64,000 nt of DNA, taken from positions 5,453,501 to 5,517,500 of the forward strand of contig NZ_AP023441.1 of the NCBI RefSeq assembly GCF_019976755.1, written 5' to 3'. The translations under genes were made by a program, and so were the position numbers. Positions 17,284 to 27,079 of this stretch are shown piece by piece (the stretch's first letter is position 1; each line of letters starts with the position of its first letter). Source of the stretch: Nostoc sp. MS1. Its GTDB lineage: Bacteria; Cyanobacteriota; Cyanobacteriia; Cyanobacteriales; Nostocaceae. A model generated the notes under the pieces. The model did not search any database and had not been told where the DNA came from. It saw only the letters and a list, made by a program, of their open reading frames with translations.

Positions 17284-18849
17284 ATGCCAAAAATGGCTAT
17301 AGACGAGGTTCTCAAAGTGAATCAAAGTACATTTGCATCTCCACATAGTACAGGATTACTTGCCAATCGTTACCAACTGCAAAAGTTGATTGGTACGGGT
17401 GGTATGGGTGAAGTTTTTTTAGCAACTGATATCCTCTTAGGAGGAACACCAGTAGCTATCAAATTTTTGACTCAAACTTTATGCGACCCCAAAATTCAAC
17501 AAGATTTTGCTCGTGAAGCACTGATGAGTGCAGCTTTAAGTCAAAAAAGTTTGCATATTGTCCGGGCTTATGATTATGGTGTTAGTGACACAGGCAAACC
17601 TTTTTATGTGATGGAGTACCTCAACGGTAAAAGTTTAAAGGAATTAATTCCCTTACCTTTATCTAAGTTTATCCATCTTACCCGTCAGATTTGTTTGGGC
17701 TTACAGTGCGCCCATCAAGGTATTCAAATTGATGGTAAGGTTTATGCTTTAGTACATCGAGATATTAAACCAGCAAATATATTAGTTATTCCCGATCCCA
17801 TATTAGGACAGTTAGTTAAAATCCTTGATTTTGGTATTGCTAAGTTTATTAATTATGCAGTTACAGTTAGTACAAATAGAGGATTTCACGGTACTTTACC
17901 TTACTGTTCACCTGAGCAATTAGAAGGAGAAAACTTAGATAGTCGTTCTGATATCTACAGCTTAGGTGTGATCATGTTTGAAATGCTCACTGGCGCTAAA
18001 CCTTGGCAACCGGAAACAGATTTATTTGGCGCTTGGTATAAAGCACATCACTTTGAAAAACCAAAAGCGATCGCAGATGTTAAACCAGACCTAAAAATCT
18101 CGCCACATCTGAACAATTTAATCATGGCTTGCCTAGAGAAAAAAGCCAGCGATCGCCCACAAACTGTAGGGGAAATATTACAAATAATTGATGGAATAGA
18201 ACCATCCCATTGTGCCAAGTTTATTACTAAATTCTCTTCACCATTAACACCTAAATTAACTTTGACCTCTGAACTAATAGTATCTTTAGAGAAGCAAGCT
18301 AAACAACTCACTTGGCCTCAAGATAAACCCATCAAAGAAATCGTTTTTCCTCAACAGCTAGACATAAACCAGCAAAATTTAGCTACAGTCTGGTTGATGT
18401 TACCAAAAAGAGAAATTCAACTACGGGTAAATTGTAAAGTTTATAATCGTTTTATTTTTGTTACATCACCTCATCCGATGCTGTTGTGGGTAACACTGCT
18501 TTACAACCAAAAGTTAGAGCCAAAATGGTTACCTTGCTATCTAGATATGCAGAATCCTGCTAATCGTCAACTAATAATATCTCTAATTAATAATGCAAAC
18601 TACGCTCTAATTTGTTTTACATTAGAACTACCTAATAGCTGTATTCAAATCCTCAGTAGCGAGATTGAACCTAGCCAAAGACAAAAGCTGCAAATTTGGG
18701 TAGAACAAAGTCAAAAACTACCGCCAGCTTCTCAACCTCATGCAAGTAAAAATCTGCTCAAACAGCAGTACAAACACATTCAATCTCAGATGCTTCAGCA
18801 TTTATCATCTACACACCAAATGGAACAATTAGCCAAAAAATTAAGTTAA
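17284..18849 (+). CDS. Ser/Thr protein kinase (Hanks type) 2
   Basis: This is a paralogue of the preceding kinase. It has glycine loop IGTGGMGEVFLATD, Lys in VAIKFL, catalytic loop LVHRDIKPANIL, DFG in ILDFGIAKFI and activation-segment GTLPYCSPEQ. The C-terminal region repeats the upstream pattern with LTWPQDKP, VWLMLPKREI and LLWVTLLY, so the tandem pair arose by duplication of the whole two-domain gene. I prefer the ATG at 17284; an in-frame TTG at 17272 would add four residues. It is soluble and cytoplasmic. Targets are unknown. Confidence 0.92.
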   Translation: MPKMAIDEVLKVNQSTFASPHSTGLLANRYQLQKLIGTGGMGEVFLATDILLGGTPVAIKFLTQTLCDPKIQQDFAREALMSAALSQKSLHIVRAYDYGVSDTGKPFYVMEYLNGKSLKELIPLPLSKFIHLTRQICLGLQCAHQGIQIDGKVYALVHRDIKPANILVIPDPILGQLVKILDFGIAKFINYAVTVSTNRGFHGTLPYCSPEQLEGENLDSRSDIYSLGVIMFEMLTGAKPWQPETDLFGAWYKAHHFEKPKAIADVKPDLKISPHLNNLIMACLEKKASDRPQTVGEILQIIDGIEPSHCAKFITKFSSPLTPKLTLTSELIVSLEKQAKQLTWPQDKPIKEIVFPQQLDINQQNLATVWLMLPKREIQLRVNCKVYNRFIFVTSPHPMLLWVTLLYNQKLEPKWLPCYLDMQNPANRQLIISLINNANYALICFTLELPNSCIQILSSEIEPSQRQKLQIWVEQSQKLPPASQPHASKNLLKQQYKHIQSQMLQHLSSTHQMEQLAKKLS

Positions 18850-18878
18850 AATTGAGCTTAATTGATTAAATTTGGAAT

Positions 18879-19445
18879 ATGCTTTTACCAGCAAAACTTC
18901 ATTATTTATTATCAGTATTTTTTATATCATTAACGCTTGGTTCGTCATCTCCAGCGCAAGAACTCAATAAAAATCAAGGAGGAGTGATTACTGTAGACAG
19001 TATATCAACAGAAGCAGAAATCGCTTTAGCTCAACATCTGCAAAAGATAAAAGCTAAATTGTACGGTGCTTATTGGTGCAGCCACTGCTACGAGCAAGTA
19101 TATCTGTTTGGTCAGCAAGCCTTTAAGTTAATTAACCGTATAGAATGCTCACCAGAAGGTAGAAACGCCCAGCCAAATGTTTGCAAAGCAGCCAAAATTA
19201 AAGGTTATCCCACTTGGGAAATCAACGGTAAGTTTTATTCTGGAGTTCAGTCCTTGACGGAGTTAGCGAGAATATCAGGTTATTTAGGGAATACAAATTT
19301 TAAAAATGCTAGACCTGTAAACATCCCCAGCCAGTATAGGGAATTTGCTCCCTCTGGGCTACCGCTTAACCTTCCTAATCAGGATAGTAAGTCTACTCCC
19401 TTTCAACTACCGCTTCATTTACCACTTGAGACACAAACACAATAA
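18879..19445 (+). CDS. Exported thioredoxin-like protein
   Basis: The protein is 188 aa. A hydrophobic N-terminus (LLSVFFISLTLGSSSPAQ) looks like a signal peptide. The fold then shows LYGAYWCSHCYEQ, a CxxC redox site, followed by ECSPEGRNAQPNVCKAAKI and GYPTWEING, which is the pattern of the thioredoxin domain fused to VKOR in cyanobacteria. A Pro-rich tail follows. It is probably a lumenal or periplasmic disulfide-handling protein. It begins 29 bp after the second kinase and may belong to that operon. Confidence 0.8.
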   Translation: MLLPAKLHYLLSVFFISLTLGSSSPAQELNKNQGGVITVDSISTEAEIALAQHLQKIKAKLYGAYWCSHCYEQVYLFGQQAFKLINRIECSPEGRNAQPNVCKAAKIKGYPTWEINGKFYSGVQSLTELARISGYLGNTNFKNARPVNIPSQYREFAPSGLPLNLPNQDSKSTPFQLPLHLPLETQTQ

Positions 19446-19520
19446 AAAATTCTAAAAATTTTCCCCAACGAGGTTGACAACCCTTAGAAGGTGCGTCATA
19501 ATAGGGAAGTTGCCAATTAA

Positions 19521-19594
19521 GGGACTGTAGTTCAATTGGTTAGAGCACCGCCCTGTCACGGCGGAAGTTGCGGGTTCGAGCCCCGTCAGTCCCG
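19521..19594 (+). tRNA. tRNA-Asp (anticodon GTC)
   Basis: The 74-nt cloverleaf is complete. The acceptor stem is GGGACTG with CAGTCCC, the anticodon stem-loop is CCGCC-CTGTCAC-GGCGG with GTC at 19555-19557, the T arm is GCGGG-TTCGAGC-CCCGT, and the discriminator is G. CCA is not encoded. Confidence 0.97.
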
Positions 19595-19756
19595 TAGAAA
19601 GTGTTGAGTAATGATTGCTGAGTCCTGATTAGCATAGGGAGAGGACACAGATAACTAGTAATGGTTTGAAGTCCGTATTTCCTAGCAATACCTGATGACT
19701 CAGAGGCTTAGGTATTAAGCTAAATTTATTCATGCTTTGCGAGAGAGAGAAATACT

Positions 19757-21199
19757 GTGACTGTTAGAGTCAGAATTGCTCCTAGTCCAACTGGGAATTT
19801 ACACATTGGTACAGCTAGGACAGCCGTATTTAACTGGCTGTTTGCCCGTCACCACGGCGGCACATTTATTTTGCGAATTGAAGACACAGATTTAGAGCGA
19901 TCGCGTCCCGAATACACAGAAAATATTATGACGGGGCTGCGTTGGTTAGGGCTGAATTGGGATGAAGGGCCATTTTACCAATCTCAACGCCTCGACCTTT
20001 ATCAAAAAGCGGTCAAACAACTTTTAGATCAAGGTTTAGCTTATCGCTGCTACACCACATCAGAAGAATTAGAAGCCTTAAGAGAAGCGCAAAAAGCCAG
20101 AGGTGAAGCCCCCCGTTACGATAACCGCCACCGTAACCTCACCCCAGAACAAGAAGCTGAATTTAAAGCCCAAGGGCGCAGTTTCGTCATCCGGTTTAAA
20201 ATTGACGATGGCCGCGAAATCGTCTGGAATGACTTAGTACGGGGTAAAGTAGCTTGGAAAGGCAGTGATTTAGGCGGTGATATGGTCATCGCTCGTGCTT
20301 CTGAAGATGGTATTGGTCAACCCTTGTATAACTTTGTGGTCGTAGTTGATGACATTGATATGCAAATTAGTCATGTCATCCGGGGAGAAGACCACATCGC
20401 CAACACCGCCAAGCAAATTCTTTTATACGAAGCTCTTGGGGCAAAAATTCCAGAATTTGCTCATGCTCCCTTAATTCTCAACATGGAAGGGCGTAAACTT
20501 TCCAAACGGGATGGAGTCACATCGATTTCCGACTTTCAACGCATGGGTTTCACGGCTGAAGCCTTAGTTAACTACATGACCTTGCTTGGTTGGTCGCCAC
20601 CAGATTCTACCCAAGAAATCTTTACCTTAGAAGGAGCCGCTAAGGAATTTGGTTTTGAACGGGTGAACAAAGCCGGGGCAAAATTCGACTGGGCAAAATT
20701 AGATTGGTTGAACAGCCAATATATCCACAACACCCCAGTTGATAAGTTGACTGATTTACTGATTCCTTATTGGGAAGAAGCAGGATATTCCTTTGCTGGG
20801 GGACGCGATCGCTCTTGGTTGGAAAAGTTGGTTAATCTAATCAGCGCCAGCTTGACACGTTTAACCGATGCTGTAGAGATGACCAAACTGTTTTTTACGC
20901 AAACAGTCGAATTGAGCGAAGAAGGCAGTAAACAATTGCAGCAAGAGGGTTCTAAAGCTGCACTTGAGGCGATTATTGCTGGCTTGGAAGCTCAACCCCA
21001 ACTTACAGAAGCAGCTGCCCAAGACATAATTAAACAAGTGGTGAAAGCCCAAAGTGTGAAGAAAGGGTTAGTAATGCGATCGCTCAGAGTTGCCCTTACT
21101 GGTGATGTGCATGGTCCTGACTTAATCCAATCCTGGTTACTCCTAAATCAGATTGGTTTAGATAAACTACGCTTGAGTCAAGCAGTAGCGGCTAGTTAA
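19757..21199 (+). CDS. gltX: Glutamyl-tRNA synthetase
   Basis: This 480-aa class I aminoacyl-tRNA synthetase attaches Glu to tRNA-Glu. The N-terminus reads RIAPSPTGNLHIGTARTA with the HIGH-type motif HIGT. The KMSKS-type motif is KLSKRDG near residue 250. Length and the anticodon-binding C-terminal helices fit bacterial GluRS. In cyanobacteria this enzyme is generally non-discriminating and also charges tRNA-Gln for later amidation. The gene begins with GTG at 19757, 160 bp after tRNA-Asp on the same strand. Confidence 0.96.
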   Translation: MTVRVRIAPSPTGNLHIGTARTAVFNWLFARHHGGTFILRIEDTDLERSRPEYTENIMTGLRWLGLNWDEGPFYQSQRLDLYQKAVKQLLDQGLAYRCYTTSEELEALREAQKARGEAPRYDNRHRNLTPEQEAEFKAQGRSFVIRFKIDDGREIVWNDLVRGKVAWKGSDLGGDMVIARASEDGIGQPLYNFVVVVDDIDMQISHVIRGEDHIANTAKQILLYEALGAKIPEFAHAPLILNMEGRKLSKRDGVTSISDFQRMGFTAEALVNYMTLLGWSPPDSTQEIFTLEGAAKEFGFERVNKAGAKFDWAKLDWLNSQYIHNTPVDKLTDLLIPYWEEAGYSFAGGRDRSWLEKLVNLISASLTRLTDAVEMTKLFFTQTVELSEEGSKQLQQEGSKAALEAIIAGLEAQPQLTEAAAQDIIKQVVKAQSVKKGLVMRSLRVALTGDVHGPDLIQSWLLLNQIGLDKLRLSQAVAAS

Positions 21200-21415
21200 T
21201 CTCTCATAAACCAGTCTTCTAGTTCTTGTGGTGTGGGCATCCAGCCCGCACCAGACGGGAATTTTCACGCAACAAAATAAAGATTTACTTTATAAAAAGT
21301 CTGCGACCCTACCTAATTTTTCACCTAAAATTTAGGTAGTCAATTTCTCCCAAATTGGGAACTTACTCTGTAAAATTAGTGTCTTAACAAACACTGAGAA
21401 GCTTATGTAATTACA

Positions 21416-21910
21416 ATGTTGAAAACATCGCTAAATAGAGGCATCCGGGTATCTTTAATGATAGTTACACTTGGCGTTATCTCGGCACTTCATACCGGAA
21501 GCAACGCCCAAGAAACGCCACCGATATTTGGAGATGTCGCCATCAGTCAGAAATTTTCTCCAGACCCCTTGGTAGTCCGGGGTATGAGTGGCGGTTCAGT
21601 AGCGGCAAACCAGGTAGCAGGCAGAATCGAAACGCCTACAGGCCCCTGTAACGGGTTTGTGGATGAAACACCAGACCACACCATCAAACTCAACAGTAAT
21701 TTTGGTTACTTAAAGCTACAAGTCCAATCTCCTCAAGACACCACCATTGTAGTTAAAGGCCCTGGCGGTACTTGGTGTAACGATGACGTAAACGGCAAAA
21801 ATCCAGGTATCAGTGGGGAATGGTTGCCAGGAAATTATCAGGTTTGGGTCGGCTCCTACGACAAAGATAAGTATTTTCCCTACACGTTACAAATTACGGA
21901 AGTCAAGTAG
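21416..21910 (+). CDS. Exported cyanobacterial hypothetical protein
   Basis: This 164-aa protein has a clear signal peptide (basic MLKTSLNRGIR, hydrophobic VSLMIVTLGVISAL, cleavage near SNAQE). The mature part is a small beta-rich domain with two cysteines (GPCNGFV and TWCNDDV) that may pair, and WLPGNYQVWVGSYD near the end. I know similar proteins only as conserved hypotheticals in cyanobacteria. It stands alone between gltX and ftsH. Confidence 0.75.
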   Translation: MLKTSLNRGIRVSLMIVTLGVISALHTGSNAQETPPIFGDVAISQKFSPDPLVVRGMSGGSVAANQVAGRIETPTGPCNGFVDETPDHTIKLNSNFGYLKLQVQSPQDTTIVVKGPGGTWCNDDVNGKNPGISGEWLPGNYQVWVGSYDKDKYFPYTLQITEVK

Positions 21911-22222
21911 ATTAGGGAAAGGGGACTGGAAAGATGAGGCAGTAACCCACCCCTAGCCCCTCCCAGAAAGGGAACAGGGGAGAGTAACAACTGTCAACTG
22001 ATAACTGCCTCTTGCAATCTTGTATTAGAATTAAGTTAAATTTAATTAAGATTCTTATCGGCATCTTAGATTTAACATAATGGCCTTATAGCTTTATGGC
22101 GGTGCATGATTTAGATATCAGATTAAAGAAAATGGATTTATAAACATCCGTTGTAAAACAGTCTAGTAACACCAGTTGCTAGAGATGACAAATCGTAATT
22201 GGCATCTAGAGGCAAATTAAAA
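21911..22222. other. Gap upstream of ftsH
   Basis: The 312 bp hold a short GC-rich CCACCCCTAGCCCCTCCC-type dispersed sequence near 21950-21980, then A+T-rich DNA that should contain the ftsH promoter. No gene is visible. Confidence 0.4.
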
Positions 22223-24109
22223 ATGAAATTCTCTTGGAGAGTCCTACTACTCTGGACATTGCCAGCTTTGGTAATTGGCTTTTTCTTTTGGCAAGGAACG
22301 TTTGCTAACGCTCCTGCGGACATGACTAGGAATGCGGCTAACACTCGCATGACTTATGGCCGCTTTCTGGAATACGTGGACGCTGGGCGTGTTACCAATG
22401 TTGACCTGTATGAAGGCGGCAGAACAGCCATCGTGGAAGCCCAAGATCAAGATATCGAAGGCCGCATCCAACGTTGGCGGGTAGACTTGCCAGTTAGCGC
22501 TCCTGAGTTAATCAGCAAGCTTAAAGAAAAGAAAGTTAGTTTTGATGCTCATCCAGCACGCAATGATGGCGCTATCTGGGGACTTTTAGGTAATCTAGTA
22601 TTCCCGATCTTATTGATTACTGGCTTGTTCTTTTTGTTCCGTCGTTCTAACAACCTCCCTGGCGGCCCTGGTCAAGCCATGAATTTTGGTAAGTCCAGAG
22701 CGCGTTTCCAAATGGAAGCGAAAACAGGGGTGAAGTTTGACGATGTAGCTGGTATCGAAGAAGCTAAGGAAGAATTACAAGAAGTCGTTACATTCCTTAA
22801 GCAGCCAGAAAGATTCACGGCTGTAGGTGCGCGTATTCCTAAAGGTGTGCTGTTGGTAGGGCCTCCAGGAACTGGTAAAACTTTACTCGCAAAAGCGATC
22901 GCCGGGGAAGCTGGCGTACCATTCTTCAGTATTTCCGGTTCTGAGTTCGTGGAAATGTTCGTTGGTGTGGGTGCTTCCCGCGTCCGCGACTTGTTTAAGA
23001 AAGCTAAAGATAACGCTCCCTGTATCATCTTCATCGATGAAATTGACGCAGTAGGTAGACAACGGGGTGCAGGTATTGGTGGCGGTAACGATGAGAGAGA
23101 ACAAACCCTCAACCAGTTACTCACCGAAATGGATGGTTTTGAAGGTAACACCGGCATCATTATTATTGCCGCTACCAACCGTCCCGACGTATTAGATGCA
23201 GCCTTGTTGCGTCCTGGTCGTTTCGACAGACAGGTCACGGTCGATGCACCAGACATTAAAGGACGCTTAGAAATTCTCCATGTCCACTCCCGGAATAAGA
23301 AGTTAGATCCTAGCGTATCATTGGAAGCGATCGCTCGTCGTACCCCTGGGTTCACAGGTGCAGACTTAGCCAACCTCCTCAACGAAGCCGCTATCCTCAC
23401 AGCCCGGAGACGCAAAGAAGCCATCACCCTCACCGAAATTGATGATGCGGTAGATAGAGTAGTTGCGGGGATGGAAGGTACACCTTTAGTAGATAGCAAG
23501 AGCAAACGCTTAATTGCTTATCACGAAATCGGACACGCCTTGGTCGGTACTTTATTAAAAGACCACGACCCAGTGCAGAAAGTTACCCTCATCCCTAGAG
23601 GACAAGCCCAAGGTTTGACTTGGTTTACCCCCAACGAAGAACAAGGTTTAATTTCTCGCTCCCAACTTAAAGCCAGAATTGCTGGTGCTTTGGGTGGTCG
23701 TGCGGCAGAGGAAATTATCTTTGGTTCTGCTGAAGTTACCACTGGTGCAGGTGGAGACTTACAACAAGTGTCGGGAATGGCACGGCAAATGGTAACAAGG
23801 TTTGGGATGTCTGATTTAGGCCCCTTGTCCTTGGAAAGTCAGCAAGGTGAAGTCTTCTTGGGTCGTGACTGGATGACCAGATCCGATTATTCCGAATCAA
23901 TTGCATCACGAATTGACTCTCAAGTGCGGCTGATTGTAGAAGACTGCTACGAAACAGCTAAGAAGATTATCCGCGAAAATCGCACCGTCACCGATCGCAT
24001 CGTTGACTTGCTCATCGAGAAAGAAACCATCGACGGTGAAGAATTCCGTCAAATCGTAGCTGAGTACACTGATGTACCAGAAAAGCAACAGTTTGTACCC
24101 CAAATATAA
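22223..24109 (+). CDS. ftsH: ATP-dependent zinc metalloprotease FtsH (FtsH2 type)
   Basis: The product is 628 aa from the ATG at 22223; a TTG at 22199 would add eight residues. Two N-terminal membrane helices (LLLWTLPALVIGFFFWQGTF and NLVFPILLITGLFFLFRR) flank a lumenal domain. The AAA module has Walker A GPPGTGKTLLAKA, Walker B CIIFIDEIDA and the SRH segment ATNRPDVLDAALLRPGRFDR. The protease has HEIGH as its zinc motif, with the third ligand further on. The N-terminus MKFSWRVLLLW and the GRFLEYVDAGRVT segment resemble Synechocystis slr0228 (FtsH2), which degrades damaged D1 in photosystem II repair as a hetero-hexamer. Confidence 0.96.
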   Translation: MKFSWRVLLLWTLPALVIGFFFWQGTFANAPADMTRNAANTRMTYGRFLEYVDAGRVTNVDLYEGGRTAIVEAQDQDIEGRIQRWRVDLPVSAPELISKLKEKKVSFDAHPARNDGAIWGLLGNLVFPILLITGLFFLFRRSNNLPGGPGQAMNFGKSRARFQMEAKTGVKFDDVAGIEEAKEELQEVVTFLKQPERFTAVGARIPKGVLLVGPPGTGKTLLAKAIAGEAGVPFFSISGSEFVEMFVGVGASRVRDLFKKAKDNAPCIIFIDEIDAVGRQRGAGIGGGNDEREQTLNQLLTEMDGFEGNTGIIIIAATNRPDVLDAALLRPGRFDRQVTVDAPDIKGRLEILHVHSRNKKLDPSVSLEAIARRTPGFTGADLANLLNEAAILTARRRKEAITLTEIDDAVDRVVAGMEGTPLVDSKSKRLIAYHEIGHALVGTLLKDHDPVQKVTLIPRGQAQGLTWFTPNEEQGLISRSQLKARIAGALGGRAAEEIIFGSAEVTTGAGGDLQQVSGMARQMVTRFGMSDLGPLSLESQQGEVFLGRDWMTRSDYSESIASRIDSQVRLIVEDCYETAKKIIRENRTVTDRIVDLLIEKETIDGEEFRQIVAEYTDVPEKQQFVPQI

Positions 24110-24132
24110 GCTGTTAGCCTTGTAATTAATTA

Positions 24133-24159
24133 GGGATGATTTTTATCATCCCTTTTTTT
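24133..24159 (+). terminator. Rho-independent terminator of ftsH
   Basis: GGGATGAT, loop TTTT, ATCATCCC, then seven T. The hairpin starts 23 bp after the ftsH stop codon. Confidence 0.92.
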
Positions 24160-24214
24160 GTGTATTTACCAATTCACTAAAATTAAGCAATAGATGCGAA
24201 CCATTACACCCGGA

Positions 24215-24305
24215 TGGCATCTGTCTTGCTTAATTTTGAATTTTGTAGGCTTGCCTTTGCTACGCAACGCTATGCGAACCCGTAGGGTATTTTGAATTTT
24301 GAATT
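24215..24305 (+). repeat. Dispersed repeats between ftsH and the secreted protein
   Basis: AATTTTG heptamers flank a block reading GGCTTGCCTTTGCTACGC followed by AACGCTATGCGAACCCGTAGGG, a common Nostoc small-repeat style with short inverted parts. It is non-coding. Confidence 0.55.
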
Positions 24306-24309
24306 GGTA

Positions 24310-25632
24310 TTACTGCTTACAAGCGGCAGTAGAGTCAGGAGTCGCATCGGGATAGAAGGTACGGATACCACCTCCTCTTACGACAAATACAGCTTTAAAG
24401 GTTCTACCCTCATCTGTAACGTTGACAAGACAAGCTTGGTTAGTGCTGCCAATGTTGGGGTTGTTCTTGTAAGCTAAAGATGCCTTTGACAAAATTTCTT
24501 CAGCATCGAGGCTGTAAGGATAACCTTTAACTCTAGACTGAGCCGTTCCATTACCTACCTTCATGATTACTCCCATAGTGTAGATAGTGTTGGGAACAAC
24601 TTCTTCTCTAGACGTATTATTGGCAAGTCGTCCAGCTAAACCTTTATTTTGCAGCTCTACATAACGCCCAACAAAATGCAGTCCGCCAATAGAGCCTCCT
24701 TGAACTGGTTCTCCACAGAACACATGATCAAACGCTTTGACATTAAACCAAATATCGGTTAAATCGTTCAAGAAATCAGCATCAGCAGTACGCCCTGGTT
24801 TGAGAAAACCTCCCACATATGTCTTAATATTTGCCAAGACAGTGGGGTTTTTCTGCATCATAGACTGGAAGCCAGCGCGACTTACAACAGTACCAGGAGC
24901 GCCACAAAGCTCAACAACTGCTGTATCAAAGCTGTTAAGAACTGGGGCGGGAGGTGTGACATCACCAGGGCTACCAAGGGCTAACCCAGTTACAGGGTTG
25001 TTGATGTTGTCAAAGAAAGGTAAAGAACCAGGTGGTAAAGTTGCTGAGGTAGAACCCGTAGAACCCGTAGAACCCGTAGAACCTGTAGAGCCTGTAGAAC
25101 CCGTAGAACCGTAATCACTAATTACGATGTCATCAATATTGGTTCGGTTTGCAGTCCCATCAGTCTTGCGAACTTCACAGCGAACTTTACCAGAGATATT
25201 AGGTGTAAAAGTTGCTGTTTGTAAGCTTGTAGAAGTGGTATTAACAGTAGAGCCAATTTGTGACCATGAAGTTCCACTGTTAGTTGAACACCAAACACCC
25301 CAACTGGTATTAGCATCATTACCAAACTTAGCGTATTTGATAGTAATAGAGCCTGCACCTGTATTGCGATCAAATCGCATTGATACTTTGCCATTATTAC
25401 GAAGGCGTGCAGACTTTGCACCACTTTTTCTATCATTGCTGAGATCACCAATCACAGCATTATTGAAATTCCATGAGCCTGTGCTGAGATTAACATTACC
25501 ATTTGTATAAGTTGTTTTTGCACCACTCTCAAATCCTTCAGAAATTGTGGCACTATTTGCACTAGTTATACAAAAGGCAAGCAGTATAATTGCTCCTGCT
25601 GATATTTTTACAGGTAAAGCTAATTGAGACAT
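24310..25632 (-). CDS. Secreted two-domain protein with STG linker
   Basis: This 440-aa protein has a signal peptide (ISAGAIILLAFCITSANSA). The first domain (about residues 28-175) looks like a beta-sandwich of the kind in which a DDIVISDYG strand closes the fold. It ends in a linker of six or seven GST/STG repeats (about residues 175-195). The second domain of about 240 residues contains AFDHVFCGEPVQGGSIGGLHFVGRY and a C-terminal Cys-containing part. Its topology suggests extracellular export and surface or polysaccharide interaction, but I cannot name the C-terminal domain with confidence. Confidence 0.72.
   Translation of the reverse strand: MSQLALPVKISAGAIILLAFCITSANSATISEGFESGAKTTYTNGNVNLSTGSWNFNNAVIGDLSNDRKSGAKSARLRNNGKVSMRFDRNTGAGSITIKYAKFGNDANTSWGVWCSTNSGTSWSQIGSTVNTTSTSLQTATFTPNISGKVRCEVRKTDGTANRTNIDDIVISDYGSTGSTGSTGSTGSTGSTGSTSATLPPGSLPFFDNINNPVTGLALGSPGDVTPPAPVLNSFDTAVVELCGAPGTVVSRAGFQSMMQKNPTVLANIKTYVGGFLKPGRTADADFLNDLTDIWFNVKAFDHVFCGEPVQGGSIGGLHFVGRYVELQNKGLAGRLANNTSREEVVPNTIYTMGVIMKVGNGTAQSRVKGYPYSLDAEEILSKASLAYKNNPNIGSTNQACLVNVTDEGRTFKAVFVVRGGGIRTFYPDATPDSTAACKQ
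25047..25111 (-). repeat. 9-bp in-frame tandem repeat (GST linker)
   Basis: About seven copies of GTAGAACCC (plus strand) encode the Gly-Ser-Thr linker of the secreted protein. The unit is three codons, so copy-number change keeps the frame. Confidence 0.85.
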
Positions 25633-25904
25633 ACTTTAACAGATGGGTTACTTGAAGGTAATTAGTAGTCTAGGTTGAACTTAAATAGTAGATGAACTAA
25701 ACAAATTGCTTCGTTACCAACGAAGCTTTTAAGAAATTATACATGATTATAAATACTATAAATTCAGTAACAAACAAATGATTTAATATTAAGAATCTTA
25801 TATTACATTCAGTAATATAATTATTGTTAATTACACTTTTTTATTAAACTTTTATTAAAATAAACTTAATAAATTGCCTATTAACTTAATTTATATTTAA
25901 CCCA

Positions 25905-26396
25905 TTAATCTTCATCTTTAACCCACAGTATACCAATCATTTTTGTACTGACAATAATTACACCTGTATCAAATGTTGATTCTGTAAGTGAATCCCAAGC
26001 ACTCATTGCTGAGTAGTTGTCAGTAAATACTGCGTTAGTAAAAAACTTACAGGGGTTTTGAAAGAAATTAAGCATTTTTGTAGATATTTCTTCCGCTTTT
26101 CCTGTTGACATAATTTTTGCAGAATAAGCCAAATCTTTTGTTAATATACGTTCTAGAATTTTTTCGGCTGCATTTTGATTAATTTCTTTCCAATGAACAC
26201 CAAGCCCTACATACCCCAGTTGAGTAACAAATAAATCCAGAATTGCTTGTAAATCTTCACTTTTATCGATATTTATCTCAGGGCTAATTTGTTTAAGCTC
26301 AAACACAATATTTCCTATACTGCGTTTTGATATTATTTCGTTTCTAAATTTCTGAATTGCTGGGTTATTTAGGGTGTCTAATATTTCGATACTCAT
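25905..26396 (-). CDS. Hypothetical protein, 163 aa
   Basis: This is a soluble, probably alpha/beta protein beginning MSIEILDTLNNPAIQ. It has no motif I recognise. The A+T-rich codon use and isolation between gaps suggest an accessory gene. The 270-bp gap before it (25633-25904) is very A+T rich and shows nothing. Confidence 0.55.
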   Translation of the reverse strand: MSIEILDTLNNPAIQKFRNEIISKRSIGNIVFELKQISPEINIDKSEDLQAILDLFVTQLGYVGLGVHWKEINQNAAEKILERILTKDLAYSAKIMSTGKAEEISTKMLNFFQNPCKFFTNAVFTDNYSAMSAWDSLTESTFDTGVIIVSTKMIGILWVKDED

Positions 26397-26704
26397 TTTA
26401 TTTTGATAAGTAATTTTAGCTTGTAGGAAACTTGATCTAAAATATCACTACCAAATTATATATCTCGCAATACGTCAGGAATTTCTTCTATCTATAGGAT
26501 AAATTTCAATAATAACAATCGCCTCATGCTCATAGCGTGGGGCGAATTTATCTTATTTATCGTAAATCCGAGAGTTTAAGAAACTTACGTCTATAAGTAG
26601 TATATTTTCAGTCGAGGCTTAAATCCTCGACTGTTCGCACAACGTGCCGTAGGCAAAATGTCTTTAATTTTGAATTTTGAATTGTTAACCCGCACGCAGT
26701 TTCA
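26397..26704. other. Gap with hairpin at 26609-26633 and AATTTTG repeats
   Basis: CAGTCGAGG and CCTCGACTG form a 9-bp stem around CTTAAAT; this is a dispersed-repeat style hairpin. AATTTTG heptamers follow near 26650-26680. No gene is seen. Confidence 0.5.
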
Positions 26705-27079
26705 CTATCTCCTGGCGCTTTTCTTAGCTGAAAGTTTTGCCAGTGTTCCTCTTAAAACAACTAAAACAGGAACTCCAGAGATAATTAATGATGGAATTAA
26801 AGCAAAAGATAAGGATGATATGGCAACACCGAGTAACATGAAAAATAACCCGCCAAACAATACCCAGCCAGCAAACAGCACCCACCAAGGCATTGTTCCA
26901 GAAGACATACTTCTCATTGCTCTTCCTTCCACGTAAATATTACCCATTGGATCAAATGCTGACGGAATCCTCTGGTGATACATTGGTTCTTGGTCGGCTG
27001 GAATCTCTACCCTAATTTTATCTGAACTGAAATTGCTGTACTGTTCAAAGTAATTTTCAGGTTCGTCGTTATTGCTCAT
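26705..27079 (-). CDS. Small membrane protein, unknown function
   Basis: The protein is 124 aa. The first 60 residues are polar and acidic (NNDEPENYFEQYSNF). Two adjacent hydrophobic helices follow (PWWVLFAGWVLFGGLFFML and LSFALIPSLIISGVPVLVV), then a basic tail ending KKSARR. The topology is a hairpin with a cytosolic tail. I do not recognise the family. Confidence 0.62.
   Translation of the reverse strand: MSNNDEPENYFEQYSNFSSDKIRVEIPADQEPMYHQRIPSAFDPMGNIYVEGRAMRSMSSGTMPWWVLFAGWVLFGGLFFMLLGVAISSLSFALIPSLIISGVPVLVVLRGTLAKLSAKKSARR

Noticed and set aside
21307..21341. Inverted repeat CTACCTAA/TTTAGGTAG after gltX as terminator
   Set aside because: The arms are interrupted and no T-tract follows; too weak to call.
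22672..23505. 277-codon minus-strand open frame opposite ftsH
   Set aside because: It mirrors the conserved AAA domain; composition (Ser/Ala/Leu rich) is that of an antisense shadow.
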